Shown here: in pieces, positions 8,310 to 16,938 of the stretch
Layout: each line of letters begins with the position of its first letter
How positions within the stretch are numbered: position 1 is the stretch's first letter
Assembly: GCA_017617395.1 (NCBI GenBank)
Contig: JAFZWG010000035.1
Coordinates: forward strand, 1 to 42,709
Reading direction: 5' to 3'
Source of the DNA: Lachnospiraceae bacterium
GTDB taxonomy: Bacteria > Bacillota > Clostridia > Lachnospirales > Lachnospiraceae
Length of the DNA stretch: 42,709 nucleotides
Made by a program: the position numbers and the translations under genes
The notes under the pieces: model-generated
The model's database searches: none
The model's input: only the letters and a program-made list of their open reading frames with translations
What the model was told of the DNA's origin: nothing

Positions 8310-9739
8310 GCCTTCCTCCCGCTCTTCGGAGCTCTCGTAAGAGGGATGCGGACGCTGATGGTCGTTCCCTCATTTTCCTTGCTGTACGCCTTGATCTGAC
8401 CGCCGTGCGCGACGACGATTTCCTTCGTGATGGCAAGTCCCAGTCCGGTTCCGCCGGTCTCTCTTGAGCGGTCCTTGTCAACGCGGTAAAATCGCTCGAA
8501 GATATGGGCGATGTCCGCCTCCGCGATACCGAAGCCGGTGTCCTGAACCGTCACAAAGAAATGGCTCATGTTTGCATTTAACGTAACGTACACGCTGCCC
8601 TGCGGACGGTTGTACAAAATGGCGTTCTCCACGATGTTCGTAAGCGCCGTGACGATCTTCGGACCGTCAACTTCCGCAACCACATCACGGTAACTCTCGT
8701 AGACGACCTCAACCTCATGATCCTGCGCAAGCGGACGGACGCGCTTTAAAATGACATCAAGAAGCTCGTTGACGCGCGTGCGCTCGATGCGGAGCGTATC
8801 GGTCTTCTTATCCATTCTGGCGAGCGCGAGAAGGTCGGAAATAATATGATTCTCGCGGTCGATCTCGGTGTTGATGTCCGTCAGGAATTCGCGGACAGTC
8901 TGCGGCAGATTGTCGCCCGAGAGCAACAAAGCCTCGGAGAGAACCTTCATCGAAGTCATCGGCGTCTTCAACTCATGCGAAACGTCGGAGACGAAGTTTC
9001 GTCTGGTCTCCTCGGTCTCTCTCGCACGCTCCAGAAGCGTGTTGACGGAATTCGAAATTCCCGAGGCCTCCATATTGTTGTGTACGTCCAATCGGTCATC
9101 GACATTGCCCTCGTTGATGCGGTTGAGCTCACTCCGGATCACGTGAAGCGGACGGACCAGGAAATACGCTCTCGCCACAGCGATTGCGAAAATGATGATG
9201 CCGGCGCACAGGCACAGCAAAAGAAGCATACGTCTGGACGTATGATATCTGGCAACCTCCTCATTGATCGGATACACCATCAGAAACGCACCTGCGGCGC
9301 CCTCTTTCGAGCGCTTATTGATCGGCAAAATGACGGTTGCCGAGCGCGTCTCAAAATCCGCACGGAAGATCTCCTCCCCGCCGAGGCACTCGACCATGCC
9401 GGGCAGGATCAGTTTGACATTGTTCTTTGTCTGATAGGAATCGTAGACGACAGACAGATTCGAATTGACCAGAAAGACACGGCCGCCGTAGGTCTGCGCC
9501 AGAACTTCGAGCTCCGTCTTTGTATAGTCCGTAAGCTCTAAGACGTTGCCGTTTATTTCGACCGCCTCCGACAACTCGGAAACATAGGCGGTAATCCGGT
9601 TGCGGCTGTTGTCGAACGCATGGCGATGGTTATAACGAATGATTACAACAGAAATCAGAACACACGAAGCAATCCCGCACATAAAGATGGCGAGAAACGC
9701 AGAGAAAGACATGCTCATTTTGCTTCTAAGTTTATTCAT
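8306..9739 (-). CDS. Sensor histidine kinase
   Basis: This is a membrane sensor kinase partnering the adjacent OmpR-family regulator. The 477-residue product has TM1 (about 14-36), an extracytoplasmic domain of about 130 residues, TM2 (about 171-195) and a HAMP linker starting RPLHVIRSEL. The DHp domain carries phospho-acceptor His255 in SDVSHELKTPMTS. The ATPase domain shows the N-box (TNIVENAILYN), DTGFGIAEADI, and GGTGLGLAI. No PAS domain is obvious, unlike WalK. It overlaps the regulator by 8 bp upstream and the lipoprotein by 4 bp downstream. The signal it senses cannot be read from the sequence. Confidence 0.95.
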   Translation of the reverse strand: MNKLRSKMSMSFSAFLAIFMCGIASCVLISVVIIRYNHRHAFDNSRNRITAYVSELSEAVEINGNVLELTDYTKTELEVLAQTYGGRVFLVNSNLSVVYDSYQTKNNVKLILPGMVECLGGEEIFRADFETRSATVILPINKRSKEGAAGAFLMVYPINEEVARYHTSRRMLLLLCLCAGIIIFAIAVARAYFLVRPLHVIRSELNRINEGNVDDRLDVHNNMEASGISNSVNTLLERARETEETRRNFVSDVSHELKTPMTSMKVLSEALLLSGDNLPQTVREFLTDINTEIDRENHIISDLLALARMDKKTDTLRIERTRVNELLDVILKRVRPLAQDHEVEVVYESYRDVVAEVDGPKIVTALTNIVENAILYNRPQGSVYVTLNANMSHFFVTVQDTGFGIAEADIAHIFERFYRVDKDRSRETGGTGLGLAITKEIVVAHGGQIKAYSKENEGTTISVRIPLTRAPKSGRKA

Positions 9740-10424
9740 GATCGGAAAAATAGTACCCTACTCCCCACTTGGTATGAACAAACACCGGCTCGCTGGCATC
9801 GGGCTCGATCTTCTCGCGAAGACGACGAACATGAACGTCTACGGTACGCGCATCCTTTAAGTAGTCGTAACCCCAGACAATGTTCATCAGGTTCTCGCGG
9901 GAATAAATTTTGTTCGGGTGCGTGAGCAACAGCTCCAACACATCATATTCTTTCACGGTCAGGCGGATTTCGTTTCCGTCTACAAAGACCTGGCGGCTCT
10001 CCGGAAGAAGGCGAAGACCCTTGAAGCGGATTTCCTTCGAGGAAACCGGCTCGCCGGTCATGTCGCTTCGGCGGAAAATGGCCTTCATGCGGGCCTTGAC
10101 CTCCAGAATATTGAACGGTTTGGTAATGTAGTCGTCGGCGCCGTATTCCAGGCCGAGAATCTTGTCGGAATCATCGCCCTTCGCCGTGAGCATGATGATC
10201 GGGACCTGCGACTTCTCGCGGATCTTGCGGCACACTTCGTAACCGCTCAACTTCGGAAGCATGACATCCAGAAGGATCAGGTCGTACGACCCGCTGTTCA
10301 CCTTCTCGACCGCCTCTTCTCCGTCATATGCGCAGTCCACCACCATGGAATCGGACTCCAGGCTGAATTTGATTCCCTTTGCGATCAATTTCTCGTCGTC
10401 AACGACAAGCACACGTTTACCCAT
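9732..10424 (-). CDS. OmpR/PhoB-family response regulator
   Basis: This DNA-binding regulator is phosphorylated by the adjacent kinase. The 230-residue product has a receiver domain with VVDDE (acidic pocket), phospho-acceptor Asp53 in LILLDVMLP, and conserved Thr and Lys in MLTAKG and TKPF. A winged-helix effector domain follows, including YLKDARTVDVHVRRLREKI and ending GVGYYF. It resembles WalR/MtrA-type regulators. GGGGGG upstream of the ATG acts as the binding site. It lies 52 nt after comEA and overlaps the kinase by 8 bp. No YycH/YycI homologues follow, so I do not call it walR. Confidence 0.95.
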   Translation of the reverse strand: MGKRVLVVDDEKLIAKGIKFSLESDSMVVDCAYDGEEAVEKVNSGSYDLILLDVMLPKLSGYEVCRKIREKSQVPIIMLTAKGDDSDKILGLEYGADDYITKPFNILEVKARMKAIFRRSDMTGEPVSSKEIRFKGLRLLPESRQVFVDGNEIRLTVKEYDVLELLLTHPNKIYSRENLMNIVWGYDYLKDARTVDVHVRRLREKIEPDASEPVFVHTKWGVGYYFSDHE

Positions 10425-10476
10425 AGTACCCCCCGATATTGTCGGACCGAAGGGTATTTCCGATCACGACATGGTT

Positions 10477-11130
10477 TTATTTGACACAGATGTCCCCGCG
10501 GATCTTCTCGTATAATGCGGTCTTGATTCCGGGAACGTTCATGATGTCTTCCGCAGTTTGAAACAGGCCGTTCTCCTTCCGGTACGCGACAATGTCCTCG
10601 GCTTTGCGCTCACCGATTCCGCTGAGCGTCATAAGCGATGCGACATCCGCGGTGTTGATATTCACGGGCCCCGACGTCTCCGTCACCGGTTCCGTGTACA
10701 TCACAGCGGTAACAACCTCGTCCTCACGCGGGACATAGATCTTCATCCCGTCCGTCACAGGCAGCGCAAGGTTTAAGTACCGCGTCGCAGCCTCGTCGGT
10801 AAATCCGCCCGCAGCCGCAACGGCATCCGCAACGCGCGAGCCGCGCGCTAGGAAGAAGACTCCTTCTTCGACAACTTGTCCACACACGTGGACACAAAGG
10901 GCAGGATCTTCAGAATCCACAGAAACGCCCGAAACGCCAGCTTGATCAACCGATACAGCACCTTCCCCAGATACATGGGAATCGACCAGACTGTCTTTTG
11001 CTTCGATTGTTTCGCTTCGGATCGCACGTCCCTCTCCCCTTCCGTACAACATCAGATAAAGGCTTCCCGCCAGCACGACTGCCGCAACCGGCACTGCCAC
11101 ACGAAGCCATTTAAACGTAAGATGCGTCAT
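10477..11130 (-). CDS. comEA: ComEA-type DNA receptor
   Basis: ComEA is a membrane-anchored receptor that binds incoming double-stranded DNA and hands it to ComEC. The 217-residue product has an N-terminal TM anchor (about 8-26) and an SLBB-type domain (about 77-130, CVHVCGQVVEEGVF ... YVPREDE). The C-terminal helix-hairpin-helix pair (about 155-217) includes VNINTADVASLMTLSGIGER and then NVPGI. The start at 11130 is preferred because GGGAG lies 6 nt upstream; a GTG seven codons earlier has no binding site. A promoter with TTGTAA/TATAAT drives it. It is the first gene of the run that includes the two-component system and comEC. Confidence 0.93.
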   Translation of the reverse strand: MTHLTFKWLRVAVPVAAVVLAGSLYLMLYGRGEGRAIRSETIEAKDSLVDSHVSGEGAVSVDQAGVSGVSVDSEDPALCVHVCGQVVEEGVFFLARGSRVADAVAAAGGFTDEAATRYLNLALPVTDGMKIYVPREDEVVTAVMYTEPVTETSGPVNINTADVASLMTLSGIGERKAEDIVAYRKENGLFQTAEDIMNVPGIKTALYEKIRGDICVK

Positions 11131-11169
11131 ACCGTCTCCCTTCCGACGCACCCTTCACACAGTACTGTA

Positions 11170-11198
11170 ATTATATCCGAAAATCCCCGAAGTTACAA
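11170..11198 (-). promoter_or_regulatory. Sigma-A promoter of comEA and following genes
   Basis: On the minus strand, TTGTAA (11198-11193), a 17-bp spacer and TATAAT (11175-11170). It begins one base after the argD terminator, giving a compact terminator-promoter junction. The predicted leader is about 33 nt. Confidence 0.8.
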
Positions 11199-11233
11199 CA
11201 AAAAAAAGCGCGGAATCATGCCAAATTCCGCGC
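11199..11233 (-). terminator. Rho-independent terminator of argJBD
   Basis: GCGCGGAAT and ATTCCGCGC form a perfect 9-bp stem with an 8-nt loop, followed on the minus strand by eight or more T. It closes the arginine operon before the comEA promoter. Confidence 0.92.
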
Positions 11234-11287
11234 CTTGTTTTTGTACAGTTTTGAAAACTTTCGGAGCATTTTCCGAAGCGACAGATG

Positions 11288-12484
11288 TCAGCCGACAACC
11301 TCGCGGATTGCCTTGCGAAGTGCAGTCGCCATCTCGTCGACGTGCTCCTTCGTAACGACGAGCGGAGGAATGAAACGGATGACATCCGCTCCCGCCGCGA
11401 TCAGAATGCAGCCGTTCGCCATCGTCTTCTTCACGATCTCACCGATTGGAACGGAGAACTGCAGTCCCTGCATGAAGCCGATTCCGCGGTGGTTCACTAC
11501 AACCGGGAACTCCGCCTTGATCGCCTCGAGCGTCTCCCAAAGATACGGTGCAACCTTCGCGACGTTGCCGAGAACATCGAGTCTCTCGAACTCGGCAAAC
11601 ACCGTCTCTACCGCTTTGCACACGAACGGATTTCCGCCGTAAGTGGAACCGTGGTCACCGGGCACCAGCGCCTCCGCAGCCTCGCCTCTCGCGGCAAATG
11701 CCCCCACGGGAACGCCGCATCCGAGCGCCTTCGCCATCGTCACGACATCGGGCTTCACGCCGTACTGCTCATATGCAAACATCGTGCCGGTACGTCCCAT
11801 GCCGCACTGAATCTCATCGAGGATCAACAGCGCTCCGCGCTCATCGCAGAGCTTGCGGACGCCTTTCAGAAACTCAGGGTCAGCCGGATGAATACCGCCC
11901 TCGCCCTGTACGGTCTCCATGATCACTGCCGCGGTCGTGTCGTCGAACAACGCTTCAACGCTCGCAAGGTCGTTGTAGGTGGCGAATTTTACGCCGCCGA
12001 TCAACGGCTCAAACGGCTCGCGATAAGCAGCCTTGCCGGTCACGGAAACAGCTCCGAGCGTTCTACCGTGGAAGGAATGGTCCATCGCGATGATCGTACT
12101 GTTCGCAACGCCGTGCTTTTTGTAGTACCATTTTCTGGCGACTTTGATCGCGCCCTCAACGGCCTCGGCACCGCTGTTCGTAAAGAACACGCGGTCCATG
12201 CCGGACGACTTGCAGACGCACGTTGCGGCAGCAAGACCGGGCTCGTTATAGTAATAGTTTGAGGTGTGAAGAAGCTTGTCAATCTGATCTTTCAACGCCT
12301 GCTTGTAAACATCATCGCTGTAGCCGAGCGCGAACACCGCGATTCCGGCCGCAAAGTCAAGATATTTCGTCCCGTCCGTCTCGTAGAGGTACACGTCCTC
12401 GCCGTGGTCGAGAACCAGAGGATATCTTCCGTATGTATGCATGAGAACGCTTTCTGCGTTCTGAATCACCTTTGTCTTCTCCAT
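11288..12484 (-). CDS. argD: Acetylornithine aminotransferase
   Basis: This PLP enzyme transfers the amino group from glutamate to N-acetylglutamate semialdehyde in arginine synthesis. The 398-residue product starts MEKTKVIQNAESVLMHTYGR. It shows class-III aminotransferase features: LILDEIQCGMGRTG (the Asp that contacts the pyridine nitrogen), MAKALGCGVPVGAF with the Schiff-base Lys, and HGSTYGGNP. The start at 12484 is supported by AAGGAG about 6 nt upstream; ten further in-frame codons lack a site. It is third in argJ-argB-argD, 53 nt after argB, and ends before a strong terminator. A GGAAAATGC word lies in the gap after the stop (11266-11274). Confidence 0.96.
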   Translation of the reverse strand: MEKTKVIQNAESVLMHTYGRYPLVLDHGEDVYLYETDGTKYLDFAAGIAVFALGYSDDVYKQALKDQIDKLLHTSNYYYNEPGLAAATCVCKSSGMDRVFFTNSGAEAVEGAIKVARKWYYKKHGVANSTIIAMDHSFHGRTLGAVSVTGKAAYREPFEPLIGGVKFATYNDLASVEALFDDTTAAVIMETVQGEGGIHPADPEFLKGVRKLCDERGALLILDEIQCGMGRTGTMFAYEQYGVKPDVVTMAKALGCGVPVGAFAARGEAAEALVPGDHGSTYGGNPFVCKAVETVFAEFERLDVLGNVAKVAPYLWETLEAIKAEFPVVVNHRGIGFMQGLQFSVPIGEIVKKTMANGCILIAAGADVIRFIPPLVVTKEHVDEMATALRKAIREVVG

Positions 12485-12537
12485 GGTAACTCCTTCATTT
12501 TCCGAATACAACACCGCTTATGCGAAGCGAACGGGCG

Positions 12538-13443
12538 TCACTCCAGCTCGCTGCTCTGCCAGCCCTCTCGCACATCGTCGATGATGGCGGTTCCGATACC
12601 CTTCTCGGTGAAAAATTCAAGAAGCAGACAGTGAGGCAGGCGTCCGTCCAGAATATGTACGCGGGACACGCCGCAGTTTACGGCGTCGATGCAGTTCTTG
12701 AGCTTCGGAAGCATTCCGCCGCCGATGTAGCCGTCCGCGATCAGTTTCTCCGCATCCGAGAGCGTGAGCACCGAAAGAAGCGTCGACGGGTCCTTCGGAT
12801 CCTTGTATACGCCCTCGATATCGGTCAGGAACGCCAGCTTCTCGGCACCGAGTGCCTGTGCGATCGCGCAAGCCGCGTCGTCCGCGTTGATGTTGTAAGT
12901 CTGGAAATCATCGTCCATACCGATCGGTGCGATGACCGGCACATAACCGTTTTTGATCAGCGTGTTGATGAGGTTTGCATTGACGCTCTTCACCTCGCCG
13001 ACGAAGCCGATGTCCTGTCCGTCCACCGTCTTGCGGCGAACCGTGAGCATGTTGCCGTCCTTGCCGCTGATACCGGCTGCGCGGACACCGTTCGACTCCA
13101 AAAGCTGCACAAGGCTCTTGTTCACCTTGTTGAGAACCATCTCGGCTACTTCCATCGTGTCCGAATCGGTCACGCGGAGGCCGCTCACGAACTGCGGCTC
13201 CTTGCCCATCAAACCGACCCATTTGCTGATCTCCTTGCCGCCGCCGTGAACGATTACGGGGTGCATACCGACCAGCTTCAGAAGGGCGATATCCTGGCTC
13301 ACCTTCTTCTTGAGCTCCTCATCGAGCATCGCGCTGCCGCCGTATTTGACAACGACAGTCTTGTTGCTGAAATCGCGGATATACGGCAAAGCCTCGATCA
13401 GGGTCTGGGCCTTGTCCATCATAGAATCAATCTTGTCAACCAT
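12538..13443 (-). CDS. argB: Acetylglutamate kinase
   Basis: It phosphorylates N-acetylglutamate with ATP, the second step of arginine synthesis. The 301-residue product has the amino-acid-kinase pattern: VVKYGGSAM near residue 30, [11 protein letters not shown] near 65, SGKDGN, and a C-terminal nucleotide-binding stretch ([12 protein letters not shown] and GGGMLPKL). In this family the N-terminal helical extension (here [20 protein letters not shown]) is linked to arginine feedback inhibition. GGAGG lies upstream of the ATG, and only 13 nt separate it from argJ. Confidence 0.97.
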   Translation of the reverse strand: MVDKIDSMMDKAQTLIEALPYIRDFSNKTVVVKYGGSAMLDEELKKKVSQDIALLKLVGMHPVIVHGGGKEISKWVGLMGKEPQFVSGLRVTDSDTMEVAEMVLNKVNKSLVQLLESNGVRAAGISGKDGNMLTVRRKTVDGQDIGFVGEVKSVNANLINTLIKNGYVPVIAPIGMDDDFQTYNINADDAACAIAQALGAEKLAFLTDIEGVYKDPKDPSTLLSVLTLSDAEKLIADGYIGGGMLPKLKNCIDAVNCGVSRVHILDGRLPHCLLLEFFTEKGIGTAIIDDVREGWQSSELE

Positions 13444-13456
13444 ATTGCCTCCAGTA

Positions 13457-14683
13457 TTATGAACGGTAATCTCCGTTAATCTTCACATAATCGTACGTCA
13501 GGTCGCAGCCCCACGCCGTCGCCTTCTCGTAGCCGTCGTTGCAGTTGATGCGGAACGTCATCATCTTCTTCGAGAGAAGCTCGGTCGCCTTCTCCTCGGA
13601 GTAGTTGATCGCCATGCCGTTCTTCACGAGCAAATAGCGGTCGTCGCCGTCCTGCAGGTAGATGTCAACCTTGTCCGGGTCGAACTCACCGCCGGAGTAG
13701 CCCATCGCGCAAAGCACGCGGCCCCAGTTCGCATCGCTGCCGTAAAATGCAGCCTTCACCAGGTTCGAGGAGATGACCGCCTTCGCGATCTTTACAGCGT
13801 CCTCATGCGTGCGTGCGTGGCGAACCTTGACCTCGAGGAGCTTCGTAGCGCCCTCGCCGTCGCCTGCCATCTTCATCGCAAGATCCTTGCAGACGATGAA
13901 CAATGCAAGCACGAAATCATCGTAGACTTTATTCTTCTTCGTCACCTTCTCGTTTCCGGCAAGACCGTTTGCGAGAACGATGAACGTGTCGTTCGTGGAA
14001 GTGTCGCGGTCGACGGAGATCATGTTGAAGGTGTCCGCCACAACAGTGGAAACCGCCTCCTGCAAAAGCTCCTCGTCGATGTTGATGTCGGTCGTCACAA
14101 CCGAGAGCATCGTCGCCATGTTCGGATGGATCATGCCCGAGCCCTTGCTCATGCCGCCGAGCGTTACCTCGATGTCGTCCTCCGCCGTAAACTGGCAGGC
14201 AACCGTCTTCGATATTGTGTCGGTCGTCATGATCGCCTCTGCTGCGGACTGTCCGTCGCTCTCGTCGGTGCCGAGCTGCTTCGCAGCATTCTCAATGCCG
14301 GGCACGATCACGCCCATCGGCATCGGCTGTCCGATGACACCCGTGGAGGCCGTGAACACCTGCTCCGGCTTACACGAAACCGCCAGCGCCGTCGCTGCAG
14401 CCATCTCGTAGTTGTCCTCAACGCCCTGCGTGCCCATGCATGCGTTCGCGATTCCGGAGTTCAGCACAACGGCGTGCTTCGGCTTTCCGTTTTTCAAAAT
14501 CTGCATATCCCATACAACCGGAGCTGCCTTGACCTTGTTGGTCGTAAACGTGGCACCCGCCACGCACGGCGTCTCGCTGTAAACAAGTGCTATGTCCTTC
14601 TTATTCTTCTTGCGGATTCCCGCCATCACGCCCGCCGCGGCAAATCCCTTCGGTGTCGTAACATTTCCCTTAAACTTTCTCAT
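13457..14683 (-). CDS. argJ: Bifunctional ornithine acetyltransferase / N-acetylglutamate synthase
   Basis: It recycles the acetyl group from N-acetylornithine to glutamate (cyclic pathway). It may also make N-acetylglutamate from acetyl-CoA. The 408-residue proenzyme contains the self-cleavage region [20 protein letters not shown], where the Thr of MATML becomes the nucleophile of the beta chain. It ends with the family motif NGDYRS. It is first in argJ-argB-argD; argC is not in this window, although it often leads this operon. The promoter at 14770-14798 overlaps the end of maf. Confidence 0.97.
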   Translation of the reverse strand: MRKFKGNVTTPKGFAAAGVMAGIRKKNKKDIALVYSETPCVAGATFTTNKVKAAPVVWDMQILKNGKPKHAVVLNSGIANACMGTQGVEDNYEMAAATALAVSCKPEQVFTASTGVIGQPMPMGVIVPGIENAAKQLGTDESDGQSAAEAIMTTDTISKTVACQFTAEDDIEVTLGGMSKGSGMIHPNMATMLSVVTTDINIDEELLQEAVSTVVADTFNMISVDRDTSTNDTFIVLANGLAGNEKVTKKNKVYDDFVLALFIVCKDLAMKMAGDGEGATKLLEVKVRHARTHEDAVKIAKAVISSNLVKAAFYGSDANWGRVLCAMGYSGGEFDPDKVDIYLQDGDDRYLLVKNGMAINYSEEKATELLSKKMMTFRINCNDGYEKATAWGCDLTYDYVKINGDYRS

Positions 14684-14740
14684 CTTGCTGTCCTCTGCTG
14701 TCGAATTATCGATTTTGTATCATATTGCGTCATTTTGCGA

Positions 14741-14758
14741 AGAATCCGTTCAGATTCT
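14741..14758. repeat. Perfect palindrome in the argJ leader
   Basis: AGAATC (14741-14746) and GATTCT (14753-14758) are exact inverted copies separated by 6 bp, just downstream of the argJ -10 hexamer. The position would suit an operator. It does not clearly match the ArgR box as I know it from Bacillus or E. coli, so the binding protein is unknown. Confidence 0.4.
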
Positions 14759-14769
14759 GCCGAGTCCTT

Positions 14770-14798
14770 ATTATACTCCGCCGCGCCGCAACTTTCAA
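14770..14798 (-). promoter_or_regulatory. Sigma-A promoter of argJBD
   Basis: On the minus strand, TTGAAA (14798-14793), a 17-bp spacer and TATAAT (14775-14770). The -35 overlaps the last codon of maf, so maf and the arginine operon are contiguous. The leader is about 80 nt and contains the AGAATC palindrome. Confidence 0.75.
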
Positions 14799-15400
14799 CT
14801 GCGCGTTTCCGCCAAAAGAACGCCGATTTTGCGTAACTTTTCGTATAAAGCGTTCATCGGAAGGCCCATCACCGTATAATAGTCGCCGTTGATGCCCCGG
14901 ATGAACCGTCCTCCCAGGCCCTGCACCGCGTAGGCGCCCGCCTTGTCCATCGGCTCGCCCGTGCCCGCGTACCATCGGACTTCCTCGTCGCTCATCGGTG
15001 CGAATTCGACGTCCGCCGCGCAGTGAAACCGCTCCTTGACGACCGTGTTTCCTTTACGCAGAAAAATGCATACTCCTGTATAAACGGTGTTTATTCCGCC
15101 TGAGAGCTCCGTAAGCATCCGCTCCGCGTCGGCCCGGTCTACAGGCTTTCCGAGCACCTTGCCGTCCTTCCACACGATCGTGTCGCTGCCGATGACTGCG
15201 ACATCTCCTTTATTAATACGCGTGAATACGGCCTCCGCCTTGCGCTCCGCCAGCGTTTCCACGATGCTGCCCGGCTCCGTCTCCTCGACGGTCTCGTCGA
15301 CGTCGGAAACCTCCACAGTGAAGTCAATTCCAAGCATAGAGAGGATTTCCCGTCGCCTCGGTGAGGCACTTGCCAGATAAACCGGCACCGTTTGTCTCAT
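14795..15400 (-). CDS. maf: Maf-family nucleoside triphosphate pyrophosphatase
   Basis: Maf proteins hydrolyse non-canonical or modified nucleoside triphosphates (dTTP/UTP or 7-methyl-GTP type) to monophosphates. They are linked to septum inhibition. The 201-residue product starts MRQTVPVYLASASPRRREIL, containing the SASPRR signature, and has GSDTIV with the catalytic Asp and GGINTVYTG. Start 15400 is chosen because GAGGGGGG lies just upstream; 43 further in-frame codons run through the promoter and are not translated. Its own promoter is at 15434-15462. Expression may continue into argJ, since no terminator separates them. Confidence 0.95.
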   Translation of the reverse strand: MRQTVPVYLASASPRRREILSMLGIDFTVEVSDVDETVEETEPGSIVETLAERKAEAVFTRINKGDVAVIGSDTIVWKDGKVLGKPVDRADAERMLTELSGGINTVYTGVCIFLRKGNTVVKERFHCAADVEFAPMSDEEVRWYAGTGEPMDKAGAYAVQGLGGRFIRGINGDYYTVMGLPMNALYEKLRKIGVLLAETRS

Positions 15401-15433
15401 GCCAATCCCCCCTCTTTCGTGAATGATGTTGCC

Positions 15434-15462
15434 ATAATACACCCTGTTCATGAATTTTGCAA
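15434..15462 (-). promoter_or_regulatory. Sigma-A promoter of maf
   Basis: On the minus strand, TTGCAA (15462-15457), a 17-bp spacer and TATTAT (15439-15434). The predicted leader to the maf ATG at 15400 is about 27 nt. This fixes the short maf start. Confidence 0.7.
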
Positions 15463-15529
15463 CGTATTTTTCGATTTTTTCTGAAATTTTATGCAAATTG
15501 ACGGTTTTTCGAAAAATCTCAAAAAACAC

Positions 15530-15558
15530 TTGCTTTTATTGCTTCCCTGATGTACCTT
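15530..15558 (+). promoter_or_regulatory. Possible argG promoter
   Basis: TTGCTT (15530-15535), 17 bp, TACCTT (15553-15558). The -10 is weak. The preceding 60 bp are very A/T-rich and contain the palindrome TTTTTCGAAAAA, which could act as an UP element or operator. The leader of about 70 nt shows no riboswitch that I recognise. Confidence 0.3.
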
Positions 15559-15637
15559 TATGTTCAGTGGCGGGGCACCGCGAGCATCGCAACAATATGC
15601 ACCGCCGAAATCCGATTTTATCAGGAGGTTTACCGAT

Positions 15638-16855
15638 ATGAAAGAAAAAGTCATTCTTGCGTATTCCGGCGGTCTGGATACCACCGCGATCATCCCGTGG
15701 CTGAAGGAGAATTACGATTACGAAGTCATCTGCTGCTGCATCGACTGCGGTCAGGAGAGCGAGCTCGACGGCCTTGAGGAGCGCGCAAAGTATTGTGGCG
15801 CCGAGAAGCTTTACATCCTCGATGTCAATGATGAATTTGCCGAGGATTACATCGTTCCCTGCGTGCAGGCGAACACCGTATATGAGAACAAGTACCTGCT
15901 CGGTACCTCGATGGCTCGTCCGCTGATCGCGAAGAAGCTCGTCGAGATCGCCCGCAAGGAAGGCGCTACCGCAATCTGCCACGGCGCAACCGGCAAGGGC
16001 AACGACCAGGTTCGTTTCGAGCTTGGCATCAAGGCTCTGGCTCCTGATCTTAAGATCATCGCTGCATGGAGAAGCCCTTACTGGACCATGAACTCCCGCG
16101 AGGAAGAGATTGAGTACTGCAAGCAGCACGGCATCGATCTTCCGTTCAGCGCAGACAACTCCTACTCCCGCGACCGCAACCTGTGGCACATCAGCCACGA
16201 GGGTCTCGAGCTCGAGGATCCGGCCAATGCACCGAACTACGATCATCTTTTGGTTCTCGGCGTTTCTCCCGAGAAGGCTCCCGATGAGGGCGAGGTTGTT
16301 TCCCTCTCCTTCGAGAAGGGCGTTCCGGTTGCCATCAACGGCGAGAAGAAGAAAGTTGCCGATATCATCCGCGACCTCAACAAGCTCGGCGGCAAGCATG
16401 GCGTCGGCATCATCGATATCGTTGAGAACCGTGTTGTCGGCATGAAGTCCCGCGGTGTTTATGAGACGCCCGGCGGAACCATCCTCATGGAGGCACATCA
16501 GCAGCTCGAGGAGCTCATCGCCGACCGCGATATGATGGCTTTCAAGAAGAACATCTCCAACCGCTTCGCAGATCTCGTATACGAAGGAAAATGGTTCACT
16601 CCTCTCCGCGAGTGCCTGCAGGCATTCATCGAGAAGTCCCAGGAGTTCGTCACCGGCGAGGTGAAGCTCAAGCTCTACAAGGGCAACATCATCAAGCAGG
16701 GCACGACGTCTCCGTACAGCCTCTACAACGAGAGCATCGCTTCCTTCACGACCGGCGACCTCTACAACCACAAGGATGCCGAGGGCTTCATCAACCTCTT
16801 CGGTCTCTCCCTCAAGGTTCGCGCCATGAAGCAGGCTGAGCTCAACAAGAAATGA
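15638..16855 (+). CDS. argG: Argininosuccinate synthase
   Basis: It condenses citrulline and aspartate using ATP, the penultimate step of arginine synthesis. The 405-residue product starts MKEKVILAYSGGLDTTAIIP, where SGGLDT is the ATP-pyrophosphatase P-loop. It contains CHGATGKGNDQVRFE, typical of ArgG. The start at 15638 has AGGAGG about 10 nt upstream; upstream in-frame codons lie in the leader. Codon use (many GTT, GCT, CTC) differs from neighbouring minus-strand genes and suggests high expression. It is divergent from maf/argJBD and followed by a terminator and REP-like palindromes. Confidence 0.98.
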   Translation: MKEKVILAYSGGLDTTAIIPWLKENYDYEVICCCIDCGQESELDGLEERAKYCGAEKLYILDVNDEFAEDYIVPCVQANTVYENKYLLGTSMARPLIAKKLVEIARKEGATAICHGATGKGNDQVRFELGIKALAPDLKIIAAWRSPYWTMNSREEEIEYCKQHGIDLPFSADNSYSRDRNLWHISHEGLELEDPANAPNYDHLLVLGVSPEKAPDEGEVVSLSFEKGVPVAINGEKKKVADIIRDLNKLGGKHGVGIIDIVENRVVGMKSRGVYETPGGTILMEAHQQLEELIADRDMMAFKKNISNRFADLVYEGKWFTPLRECLQAFIEKSQEFVTGEVKLKLYKGNIIKQGTTSPYSLYNESIASFTTGDLYNHKDAEGFINLFGLSLKVRAMKQAELNKK

Positions 16856-16884
16856 TGACAACCGGGGACGGTTCTCAATTGTCA
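16856..16884. repeat. REP-like palindrome, degenerate copy 1
   Basis: TGACAA at the left and TTGTCA at the right flank a GGGGA...TTCTC core that pairs with G-U wobble. It abuts the argG stop codon and shares the ends of the two better-preserved copies at 16939-17006. Confidence 0.6.
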
Positions 16885-16904
16885 CCAACCTAAAAAGAAA
16901 ACAC

Positions 16905-16937
16905 AAAAGCCCTGGAGCACATGCCCCGGGGCTTTTT
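16905..16937 (+). terminator. Rho-independent terminator of argG
   Basis: AAAAGCCC pairs with GGGCTTTT. The stem continues through TGG-A-GC / GC-C-CCG (one mismatch, one G-U) around an ACAT loop and ends in five T. It sits between REP-like copies 1 and 2. Confidence 0.88.
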
Positions 16938-16938
16938 G

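Noticed and set aside
8306-10424. WalRK (YycFG) essential two-component system
   Set aside because: The regulator is similar in type, but the kinase lacks an evident PAS domain and no YycH/YycI/YycJ genes follow; a GerMN lipoprotein follows instead. The name is not supported.
15463-15637. T-box or arginine riboswitch upstream of argG
   Set aside because: The leader is too short and has no T-box sequence, specifier stem or antiterminator that I can see.
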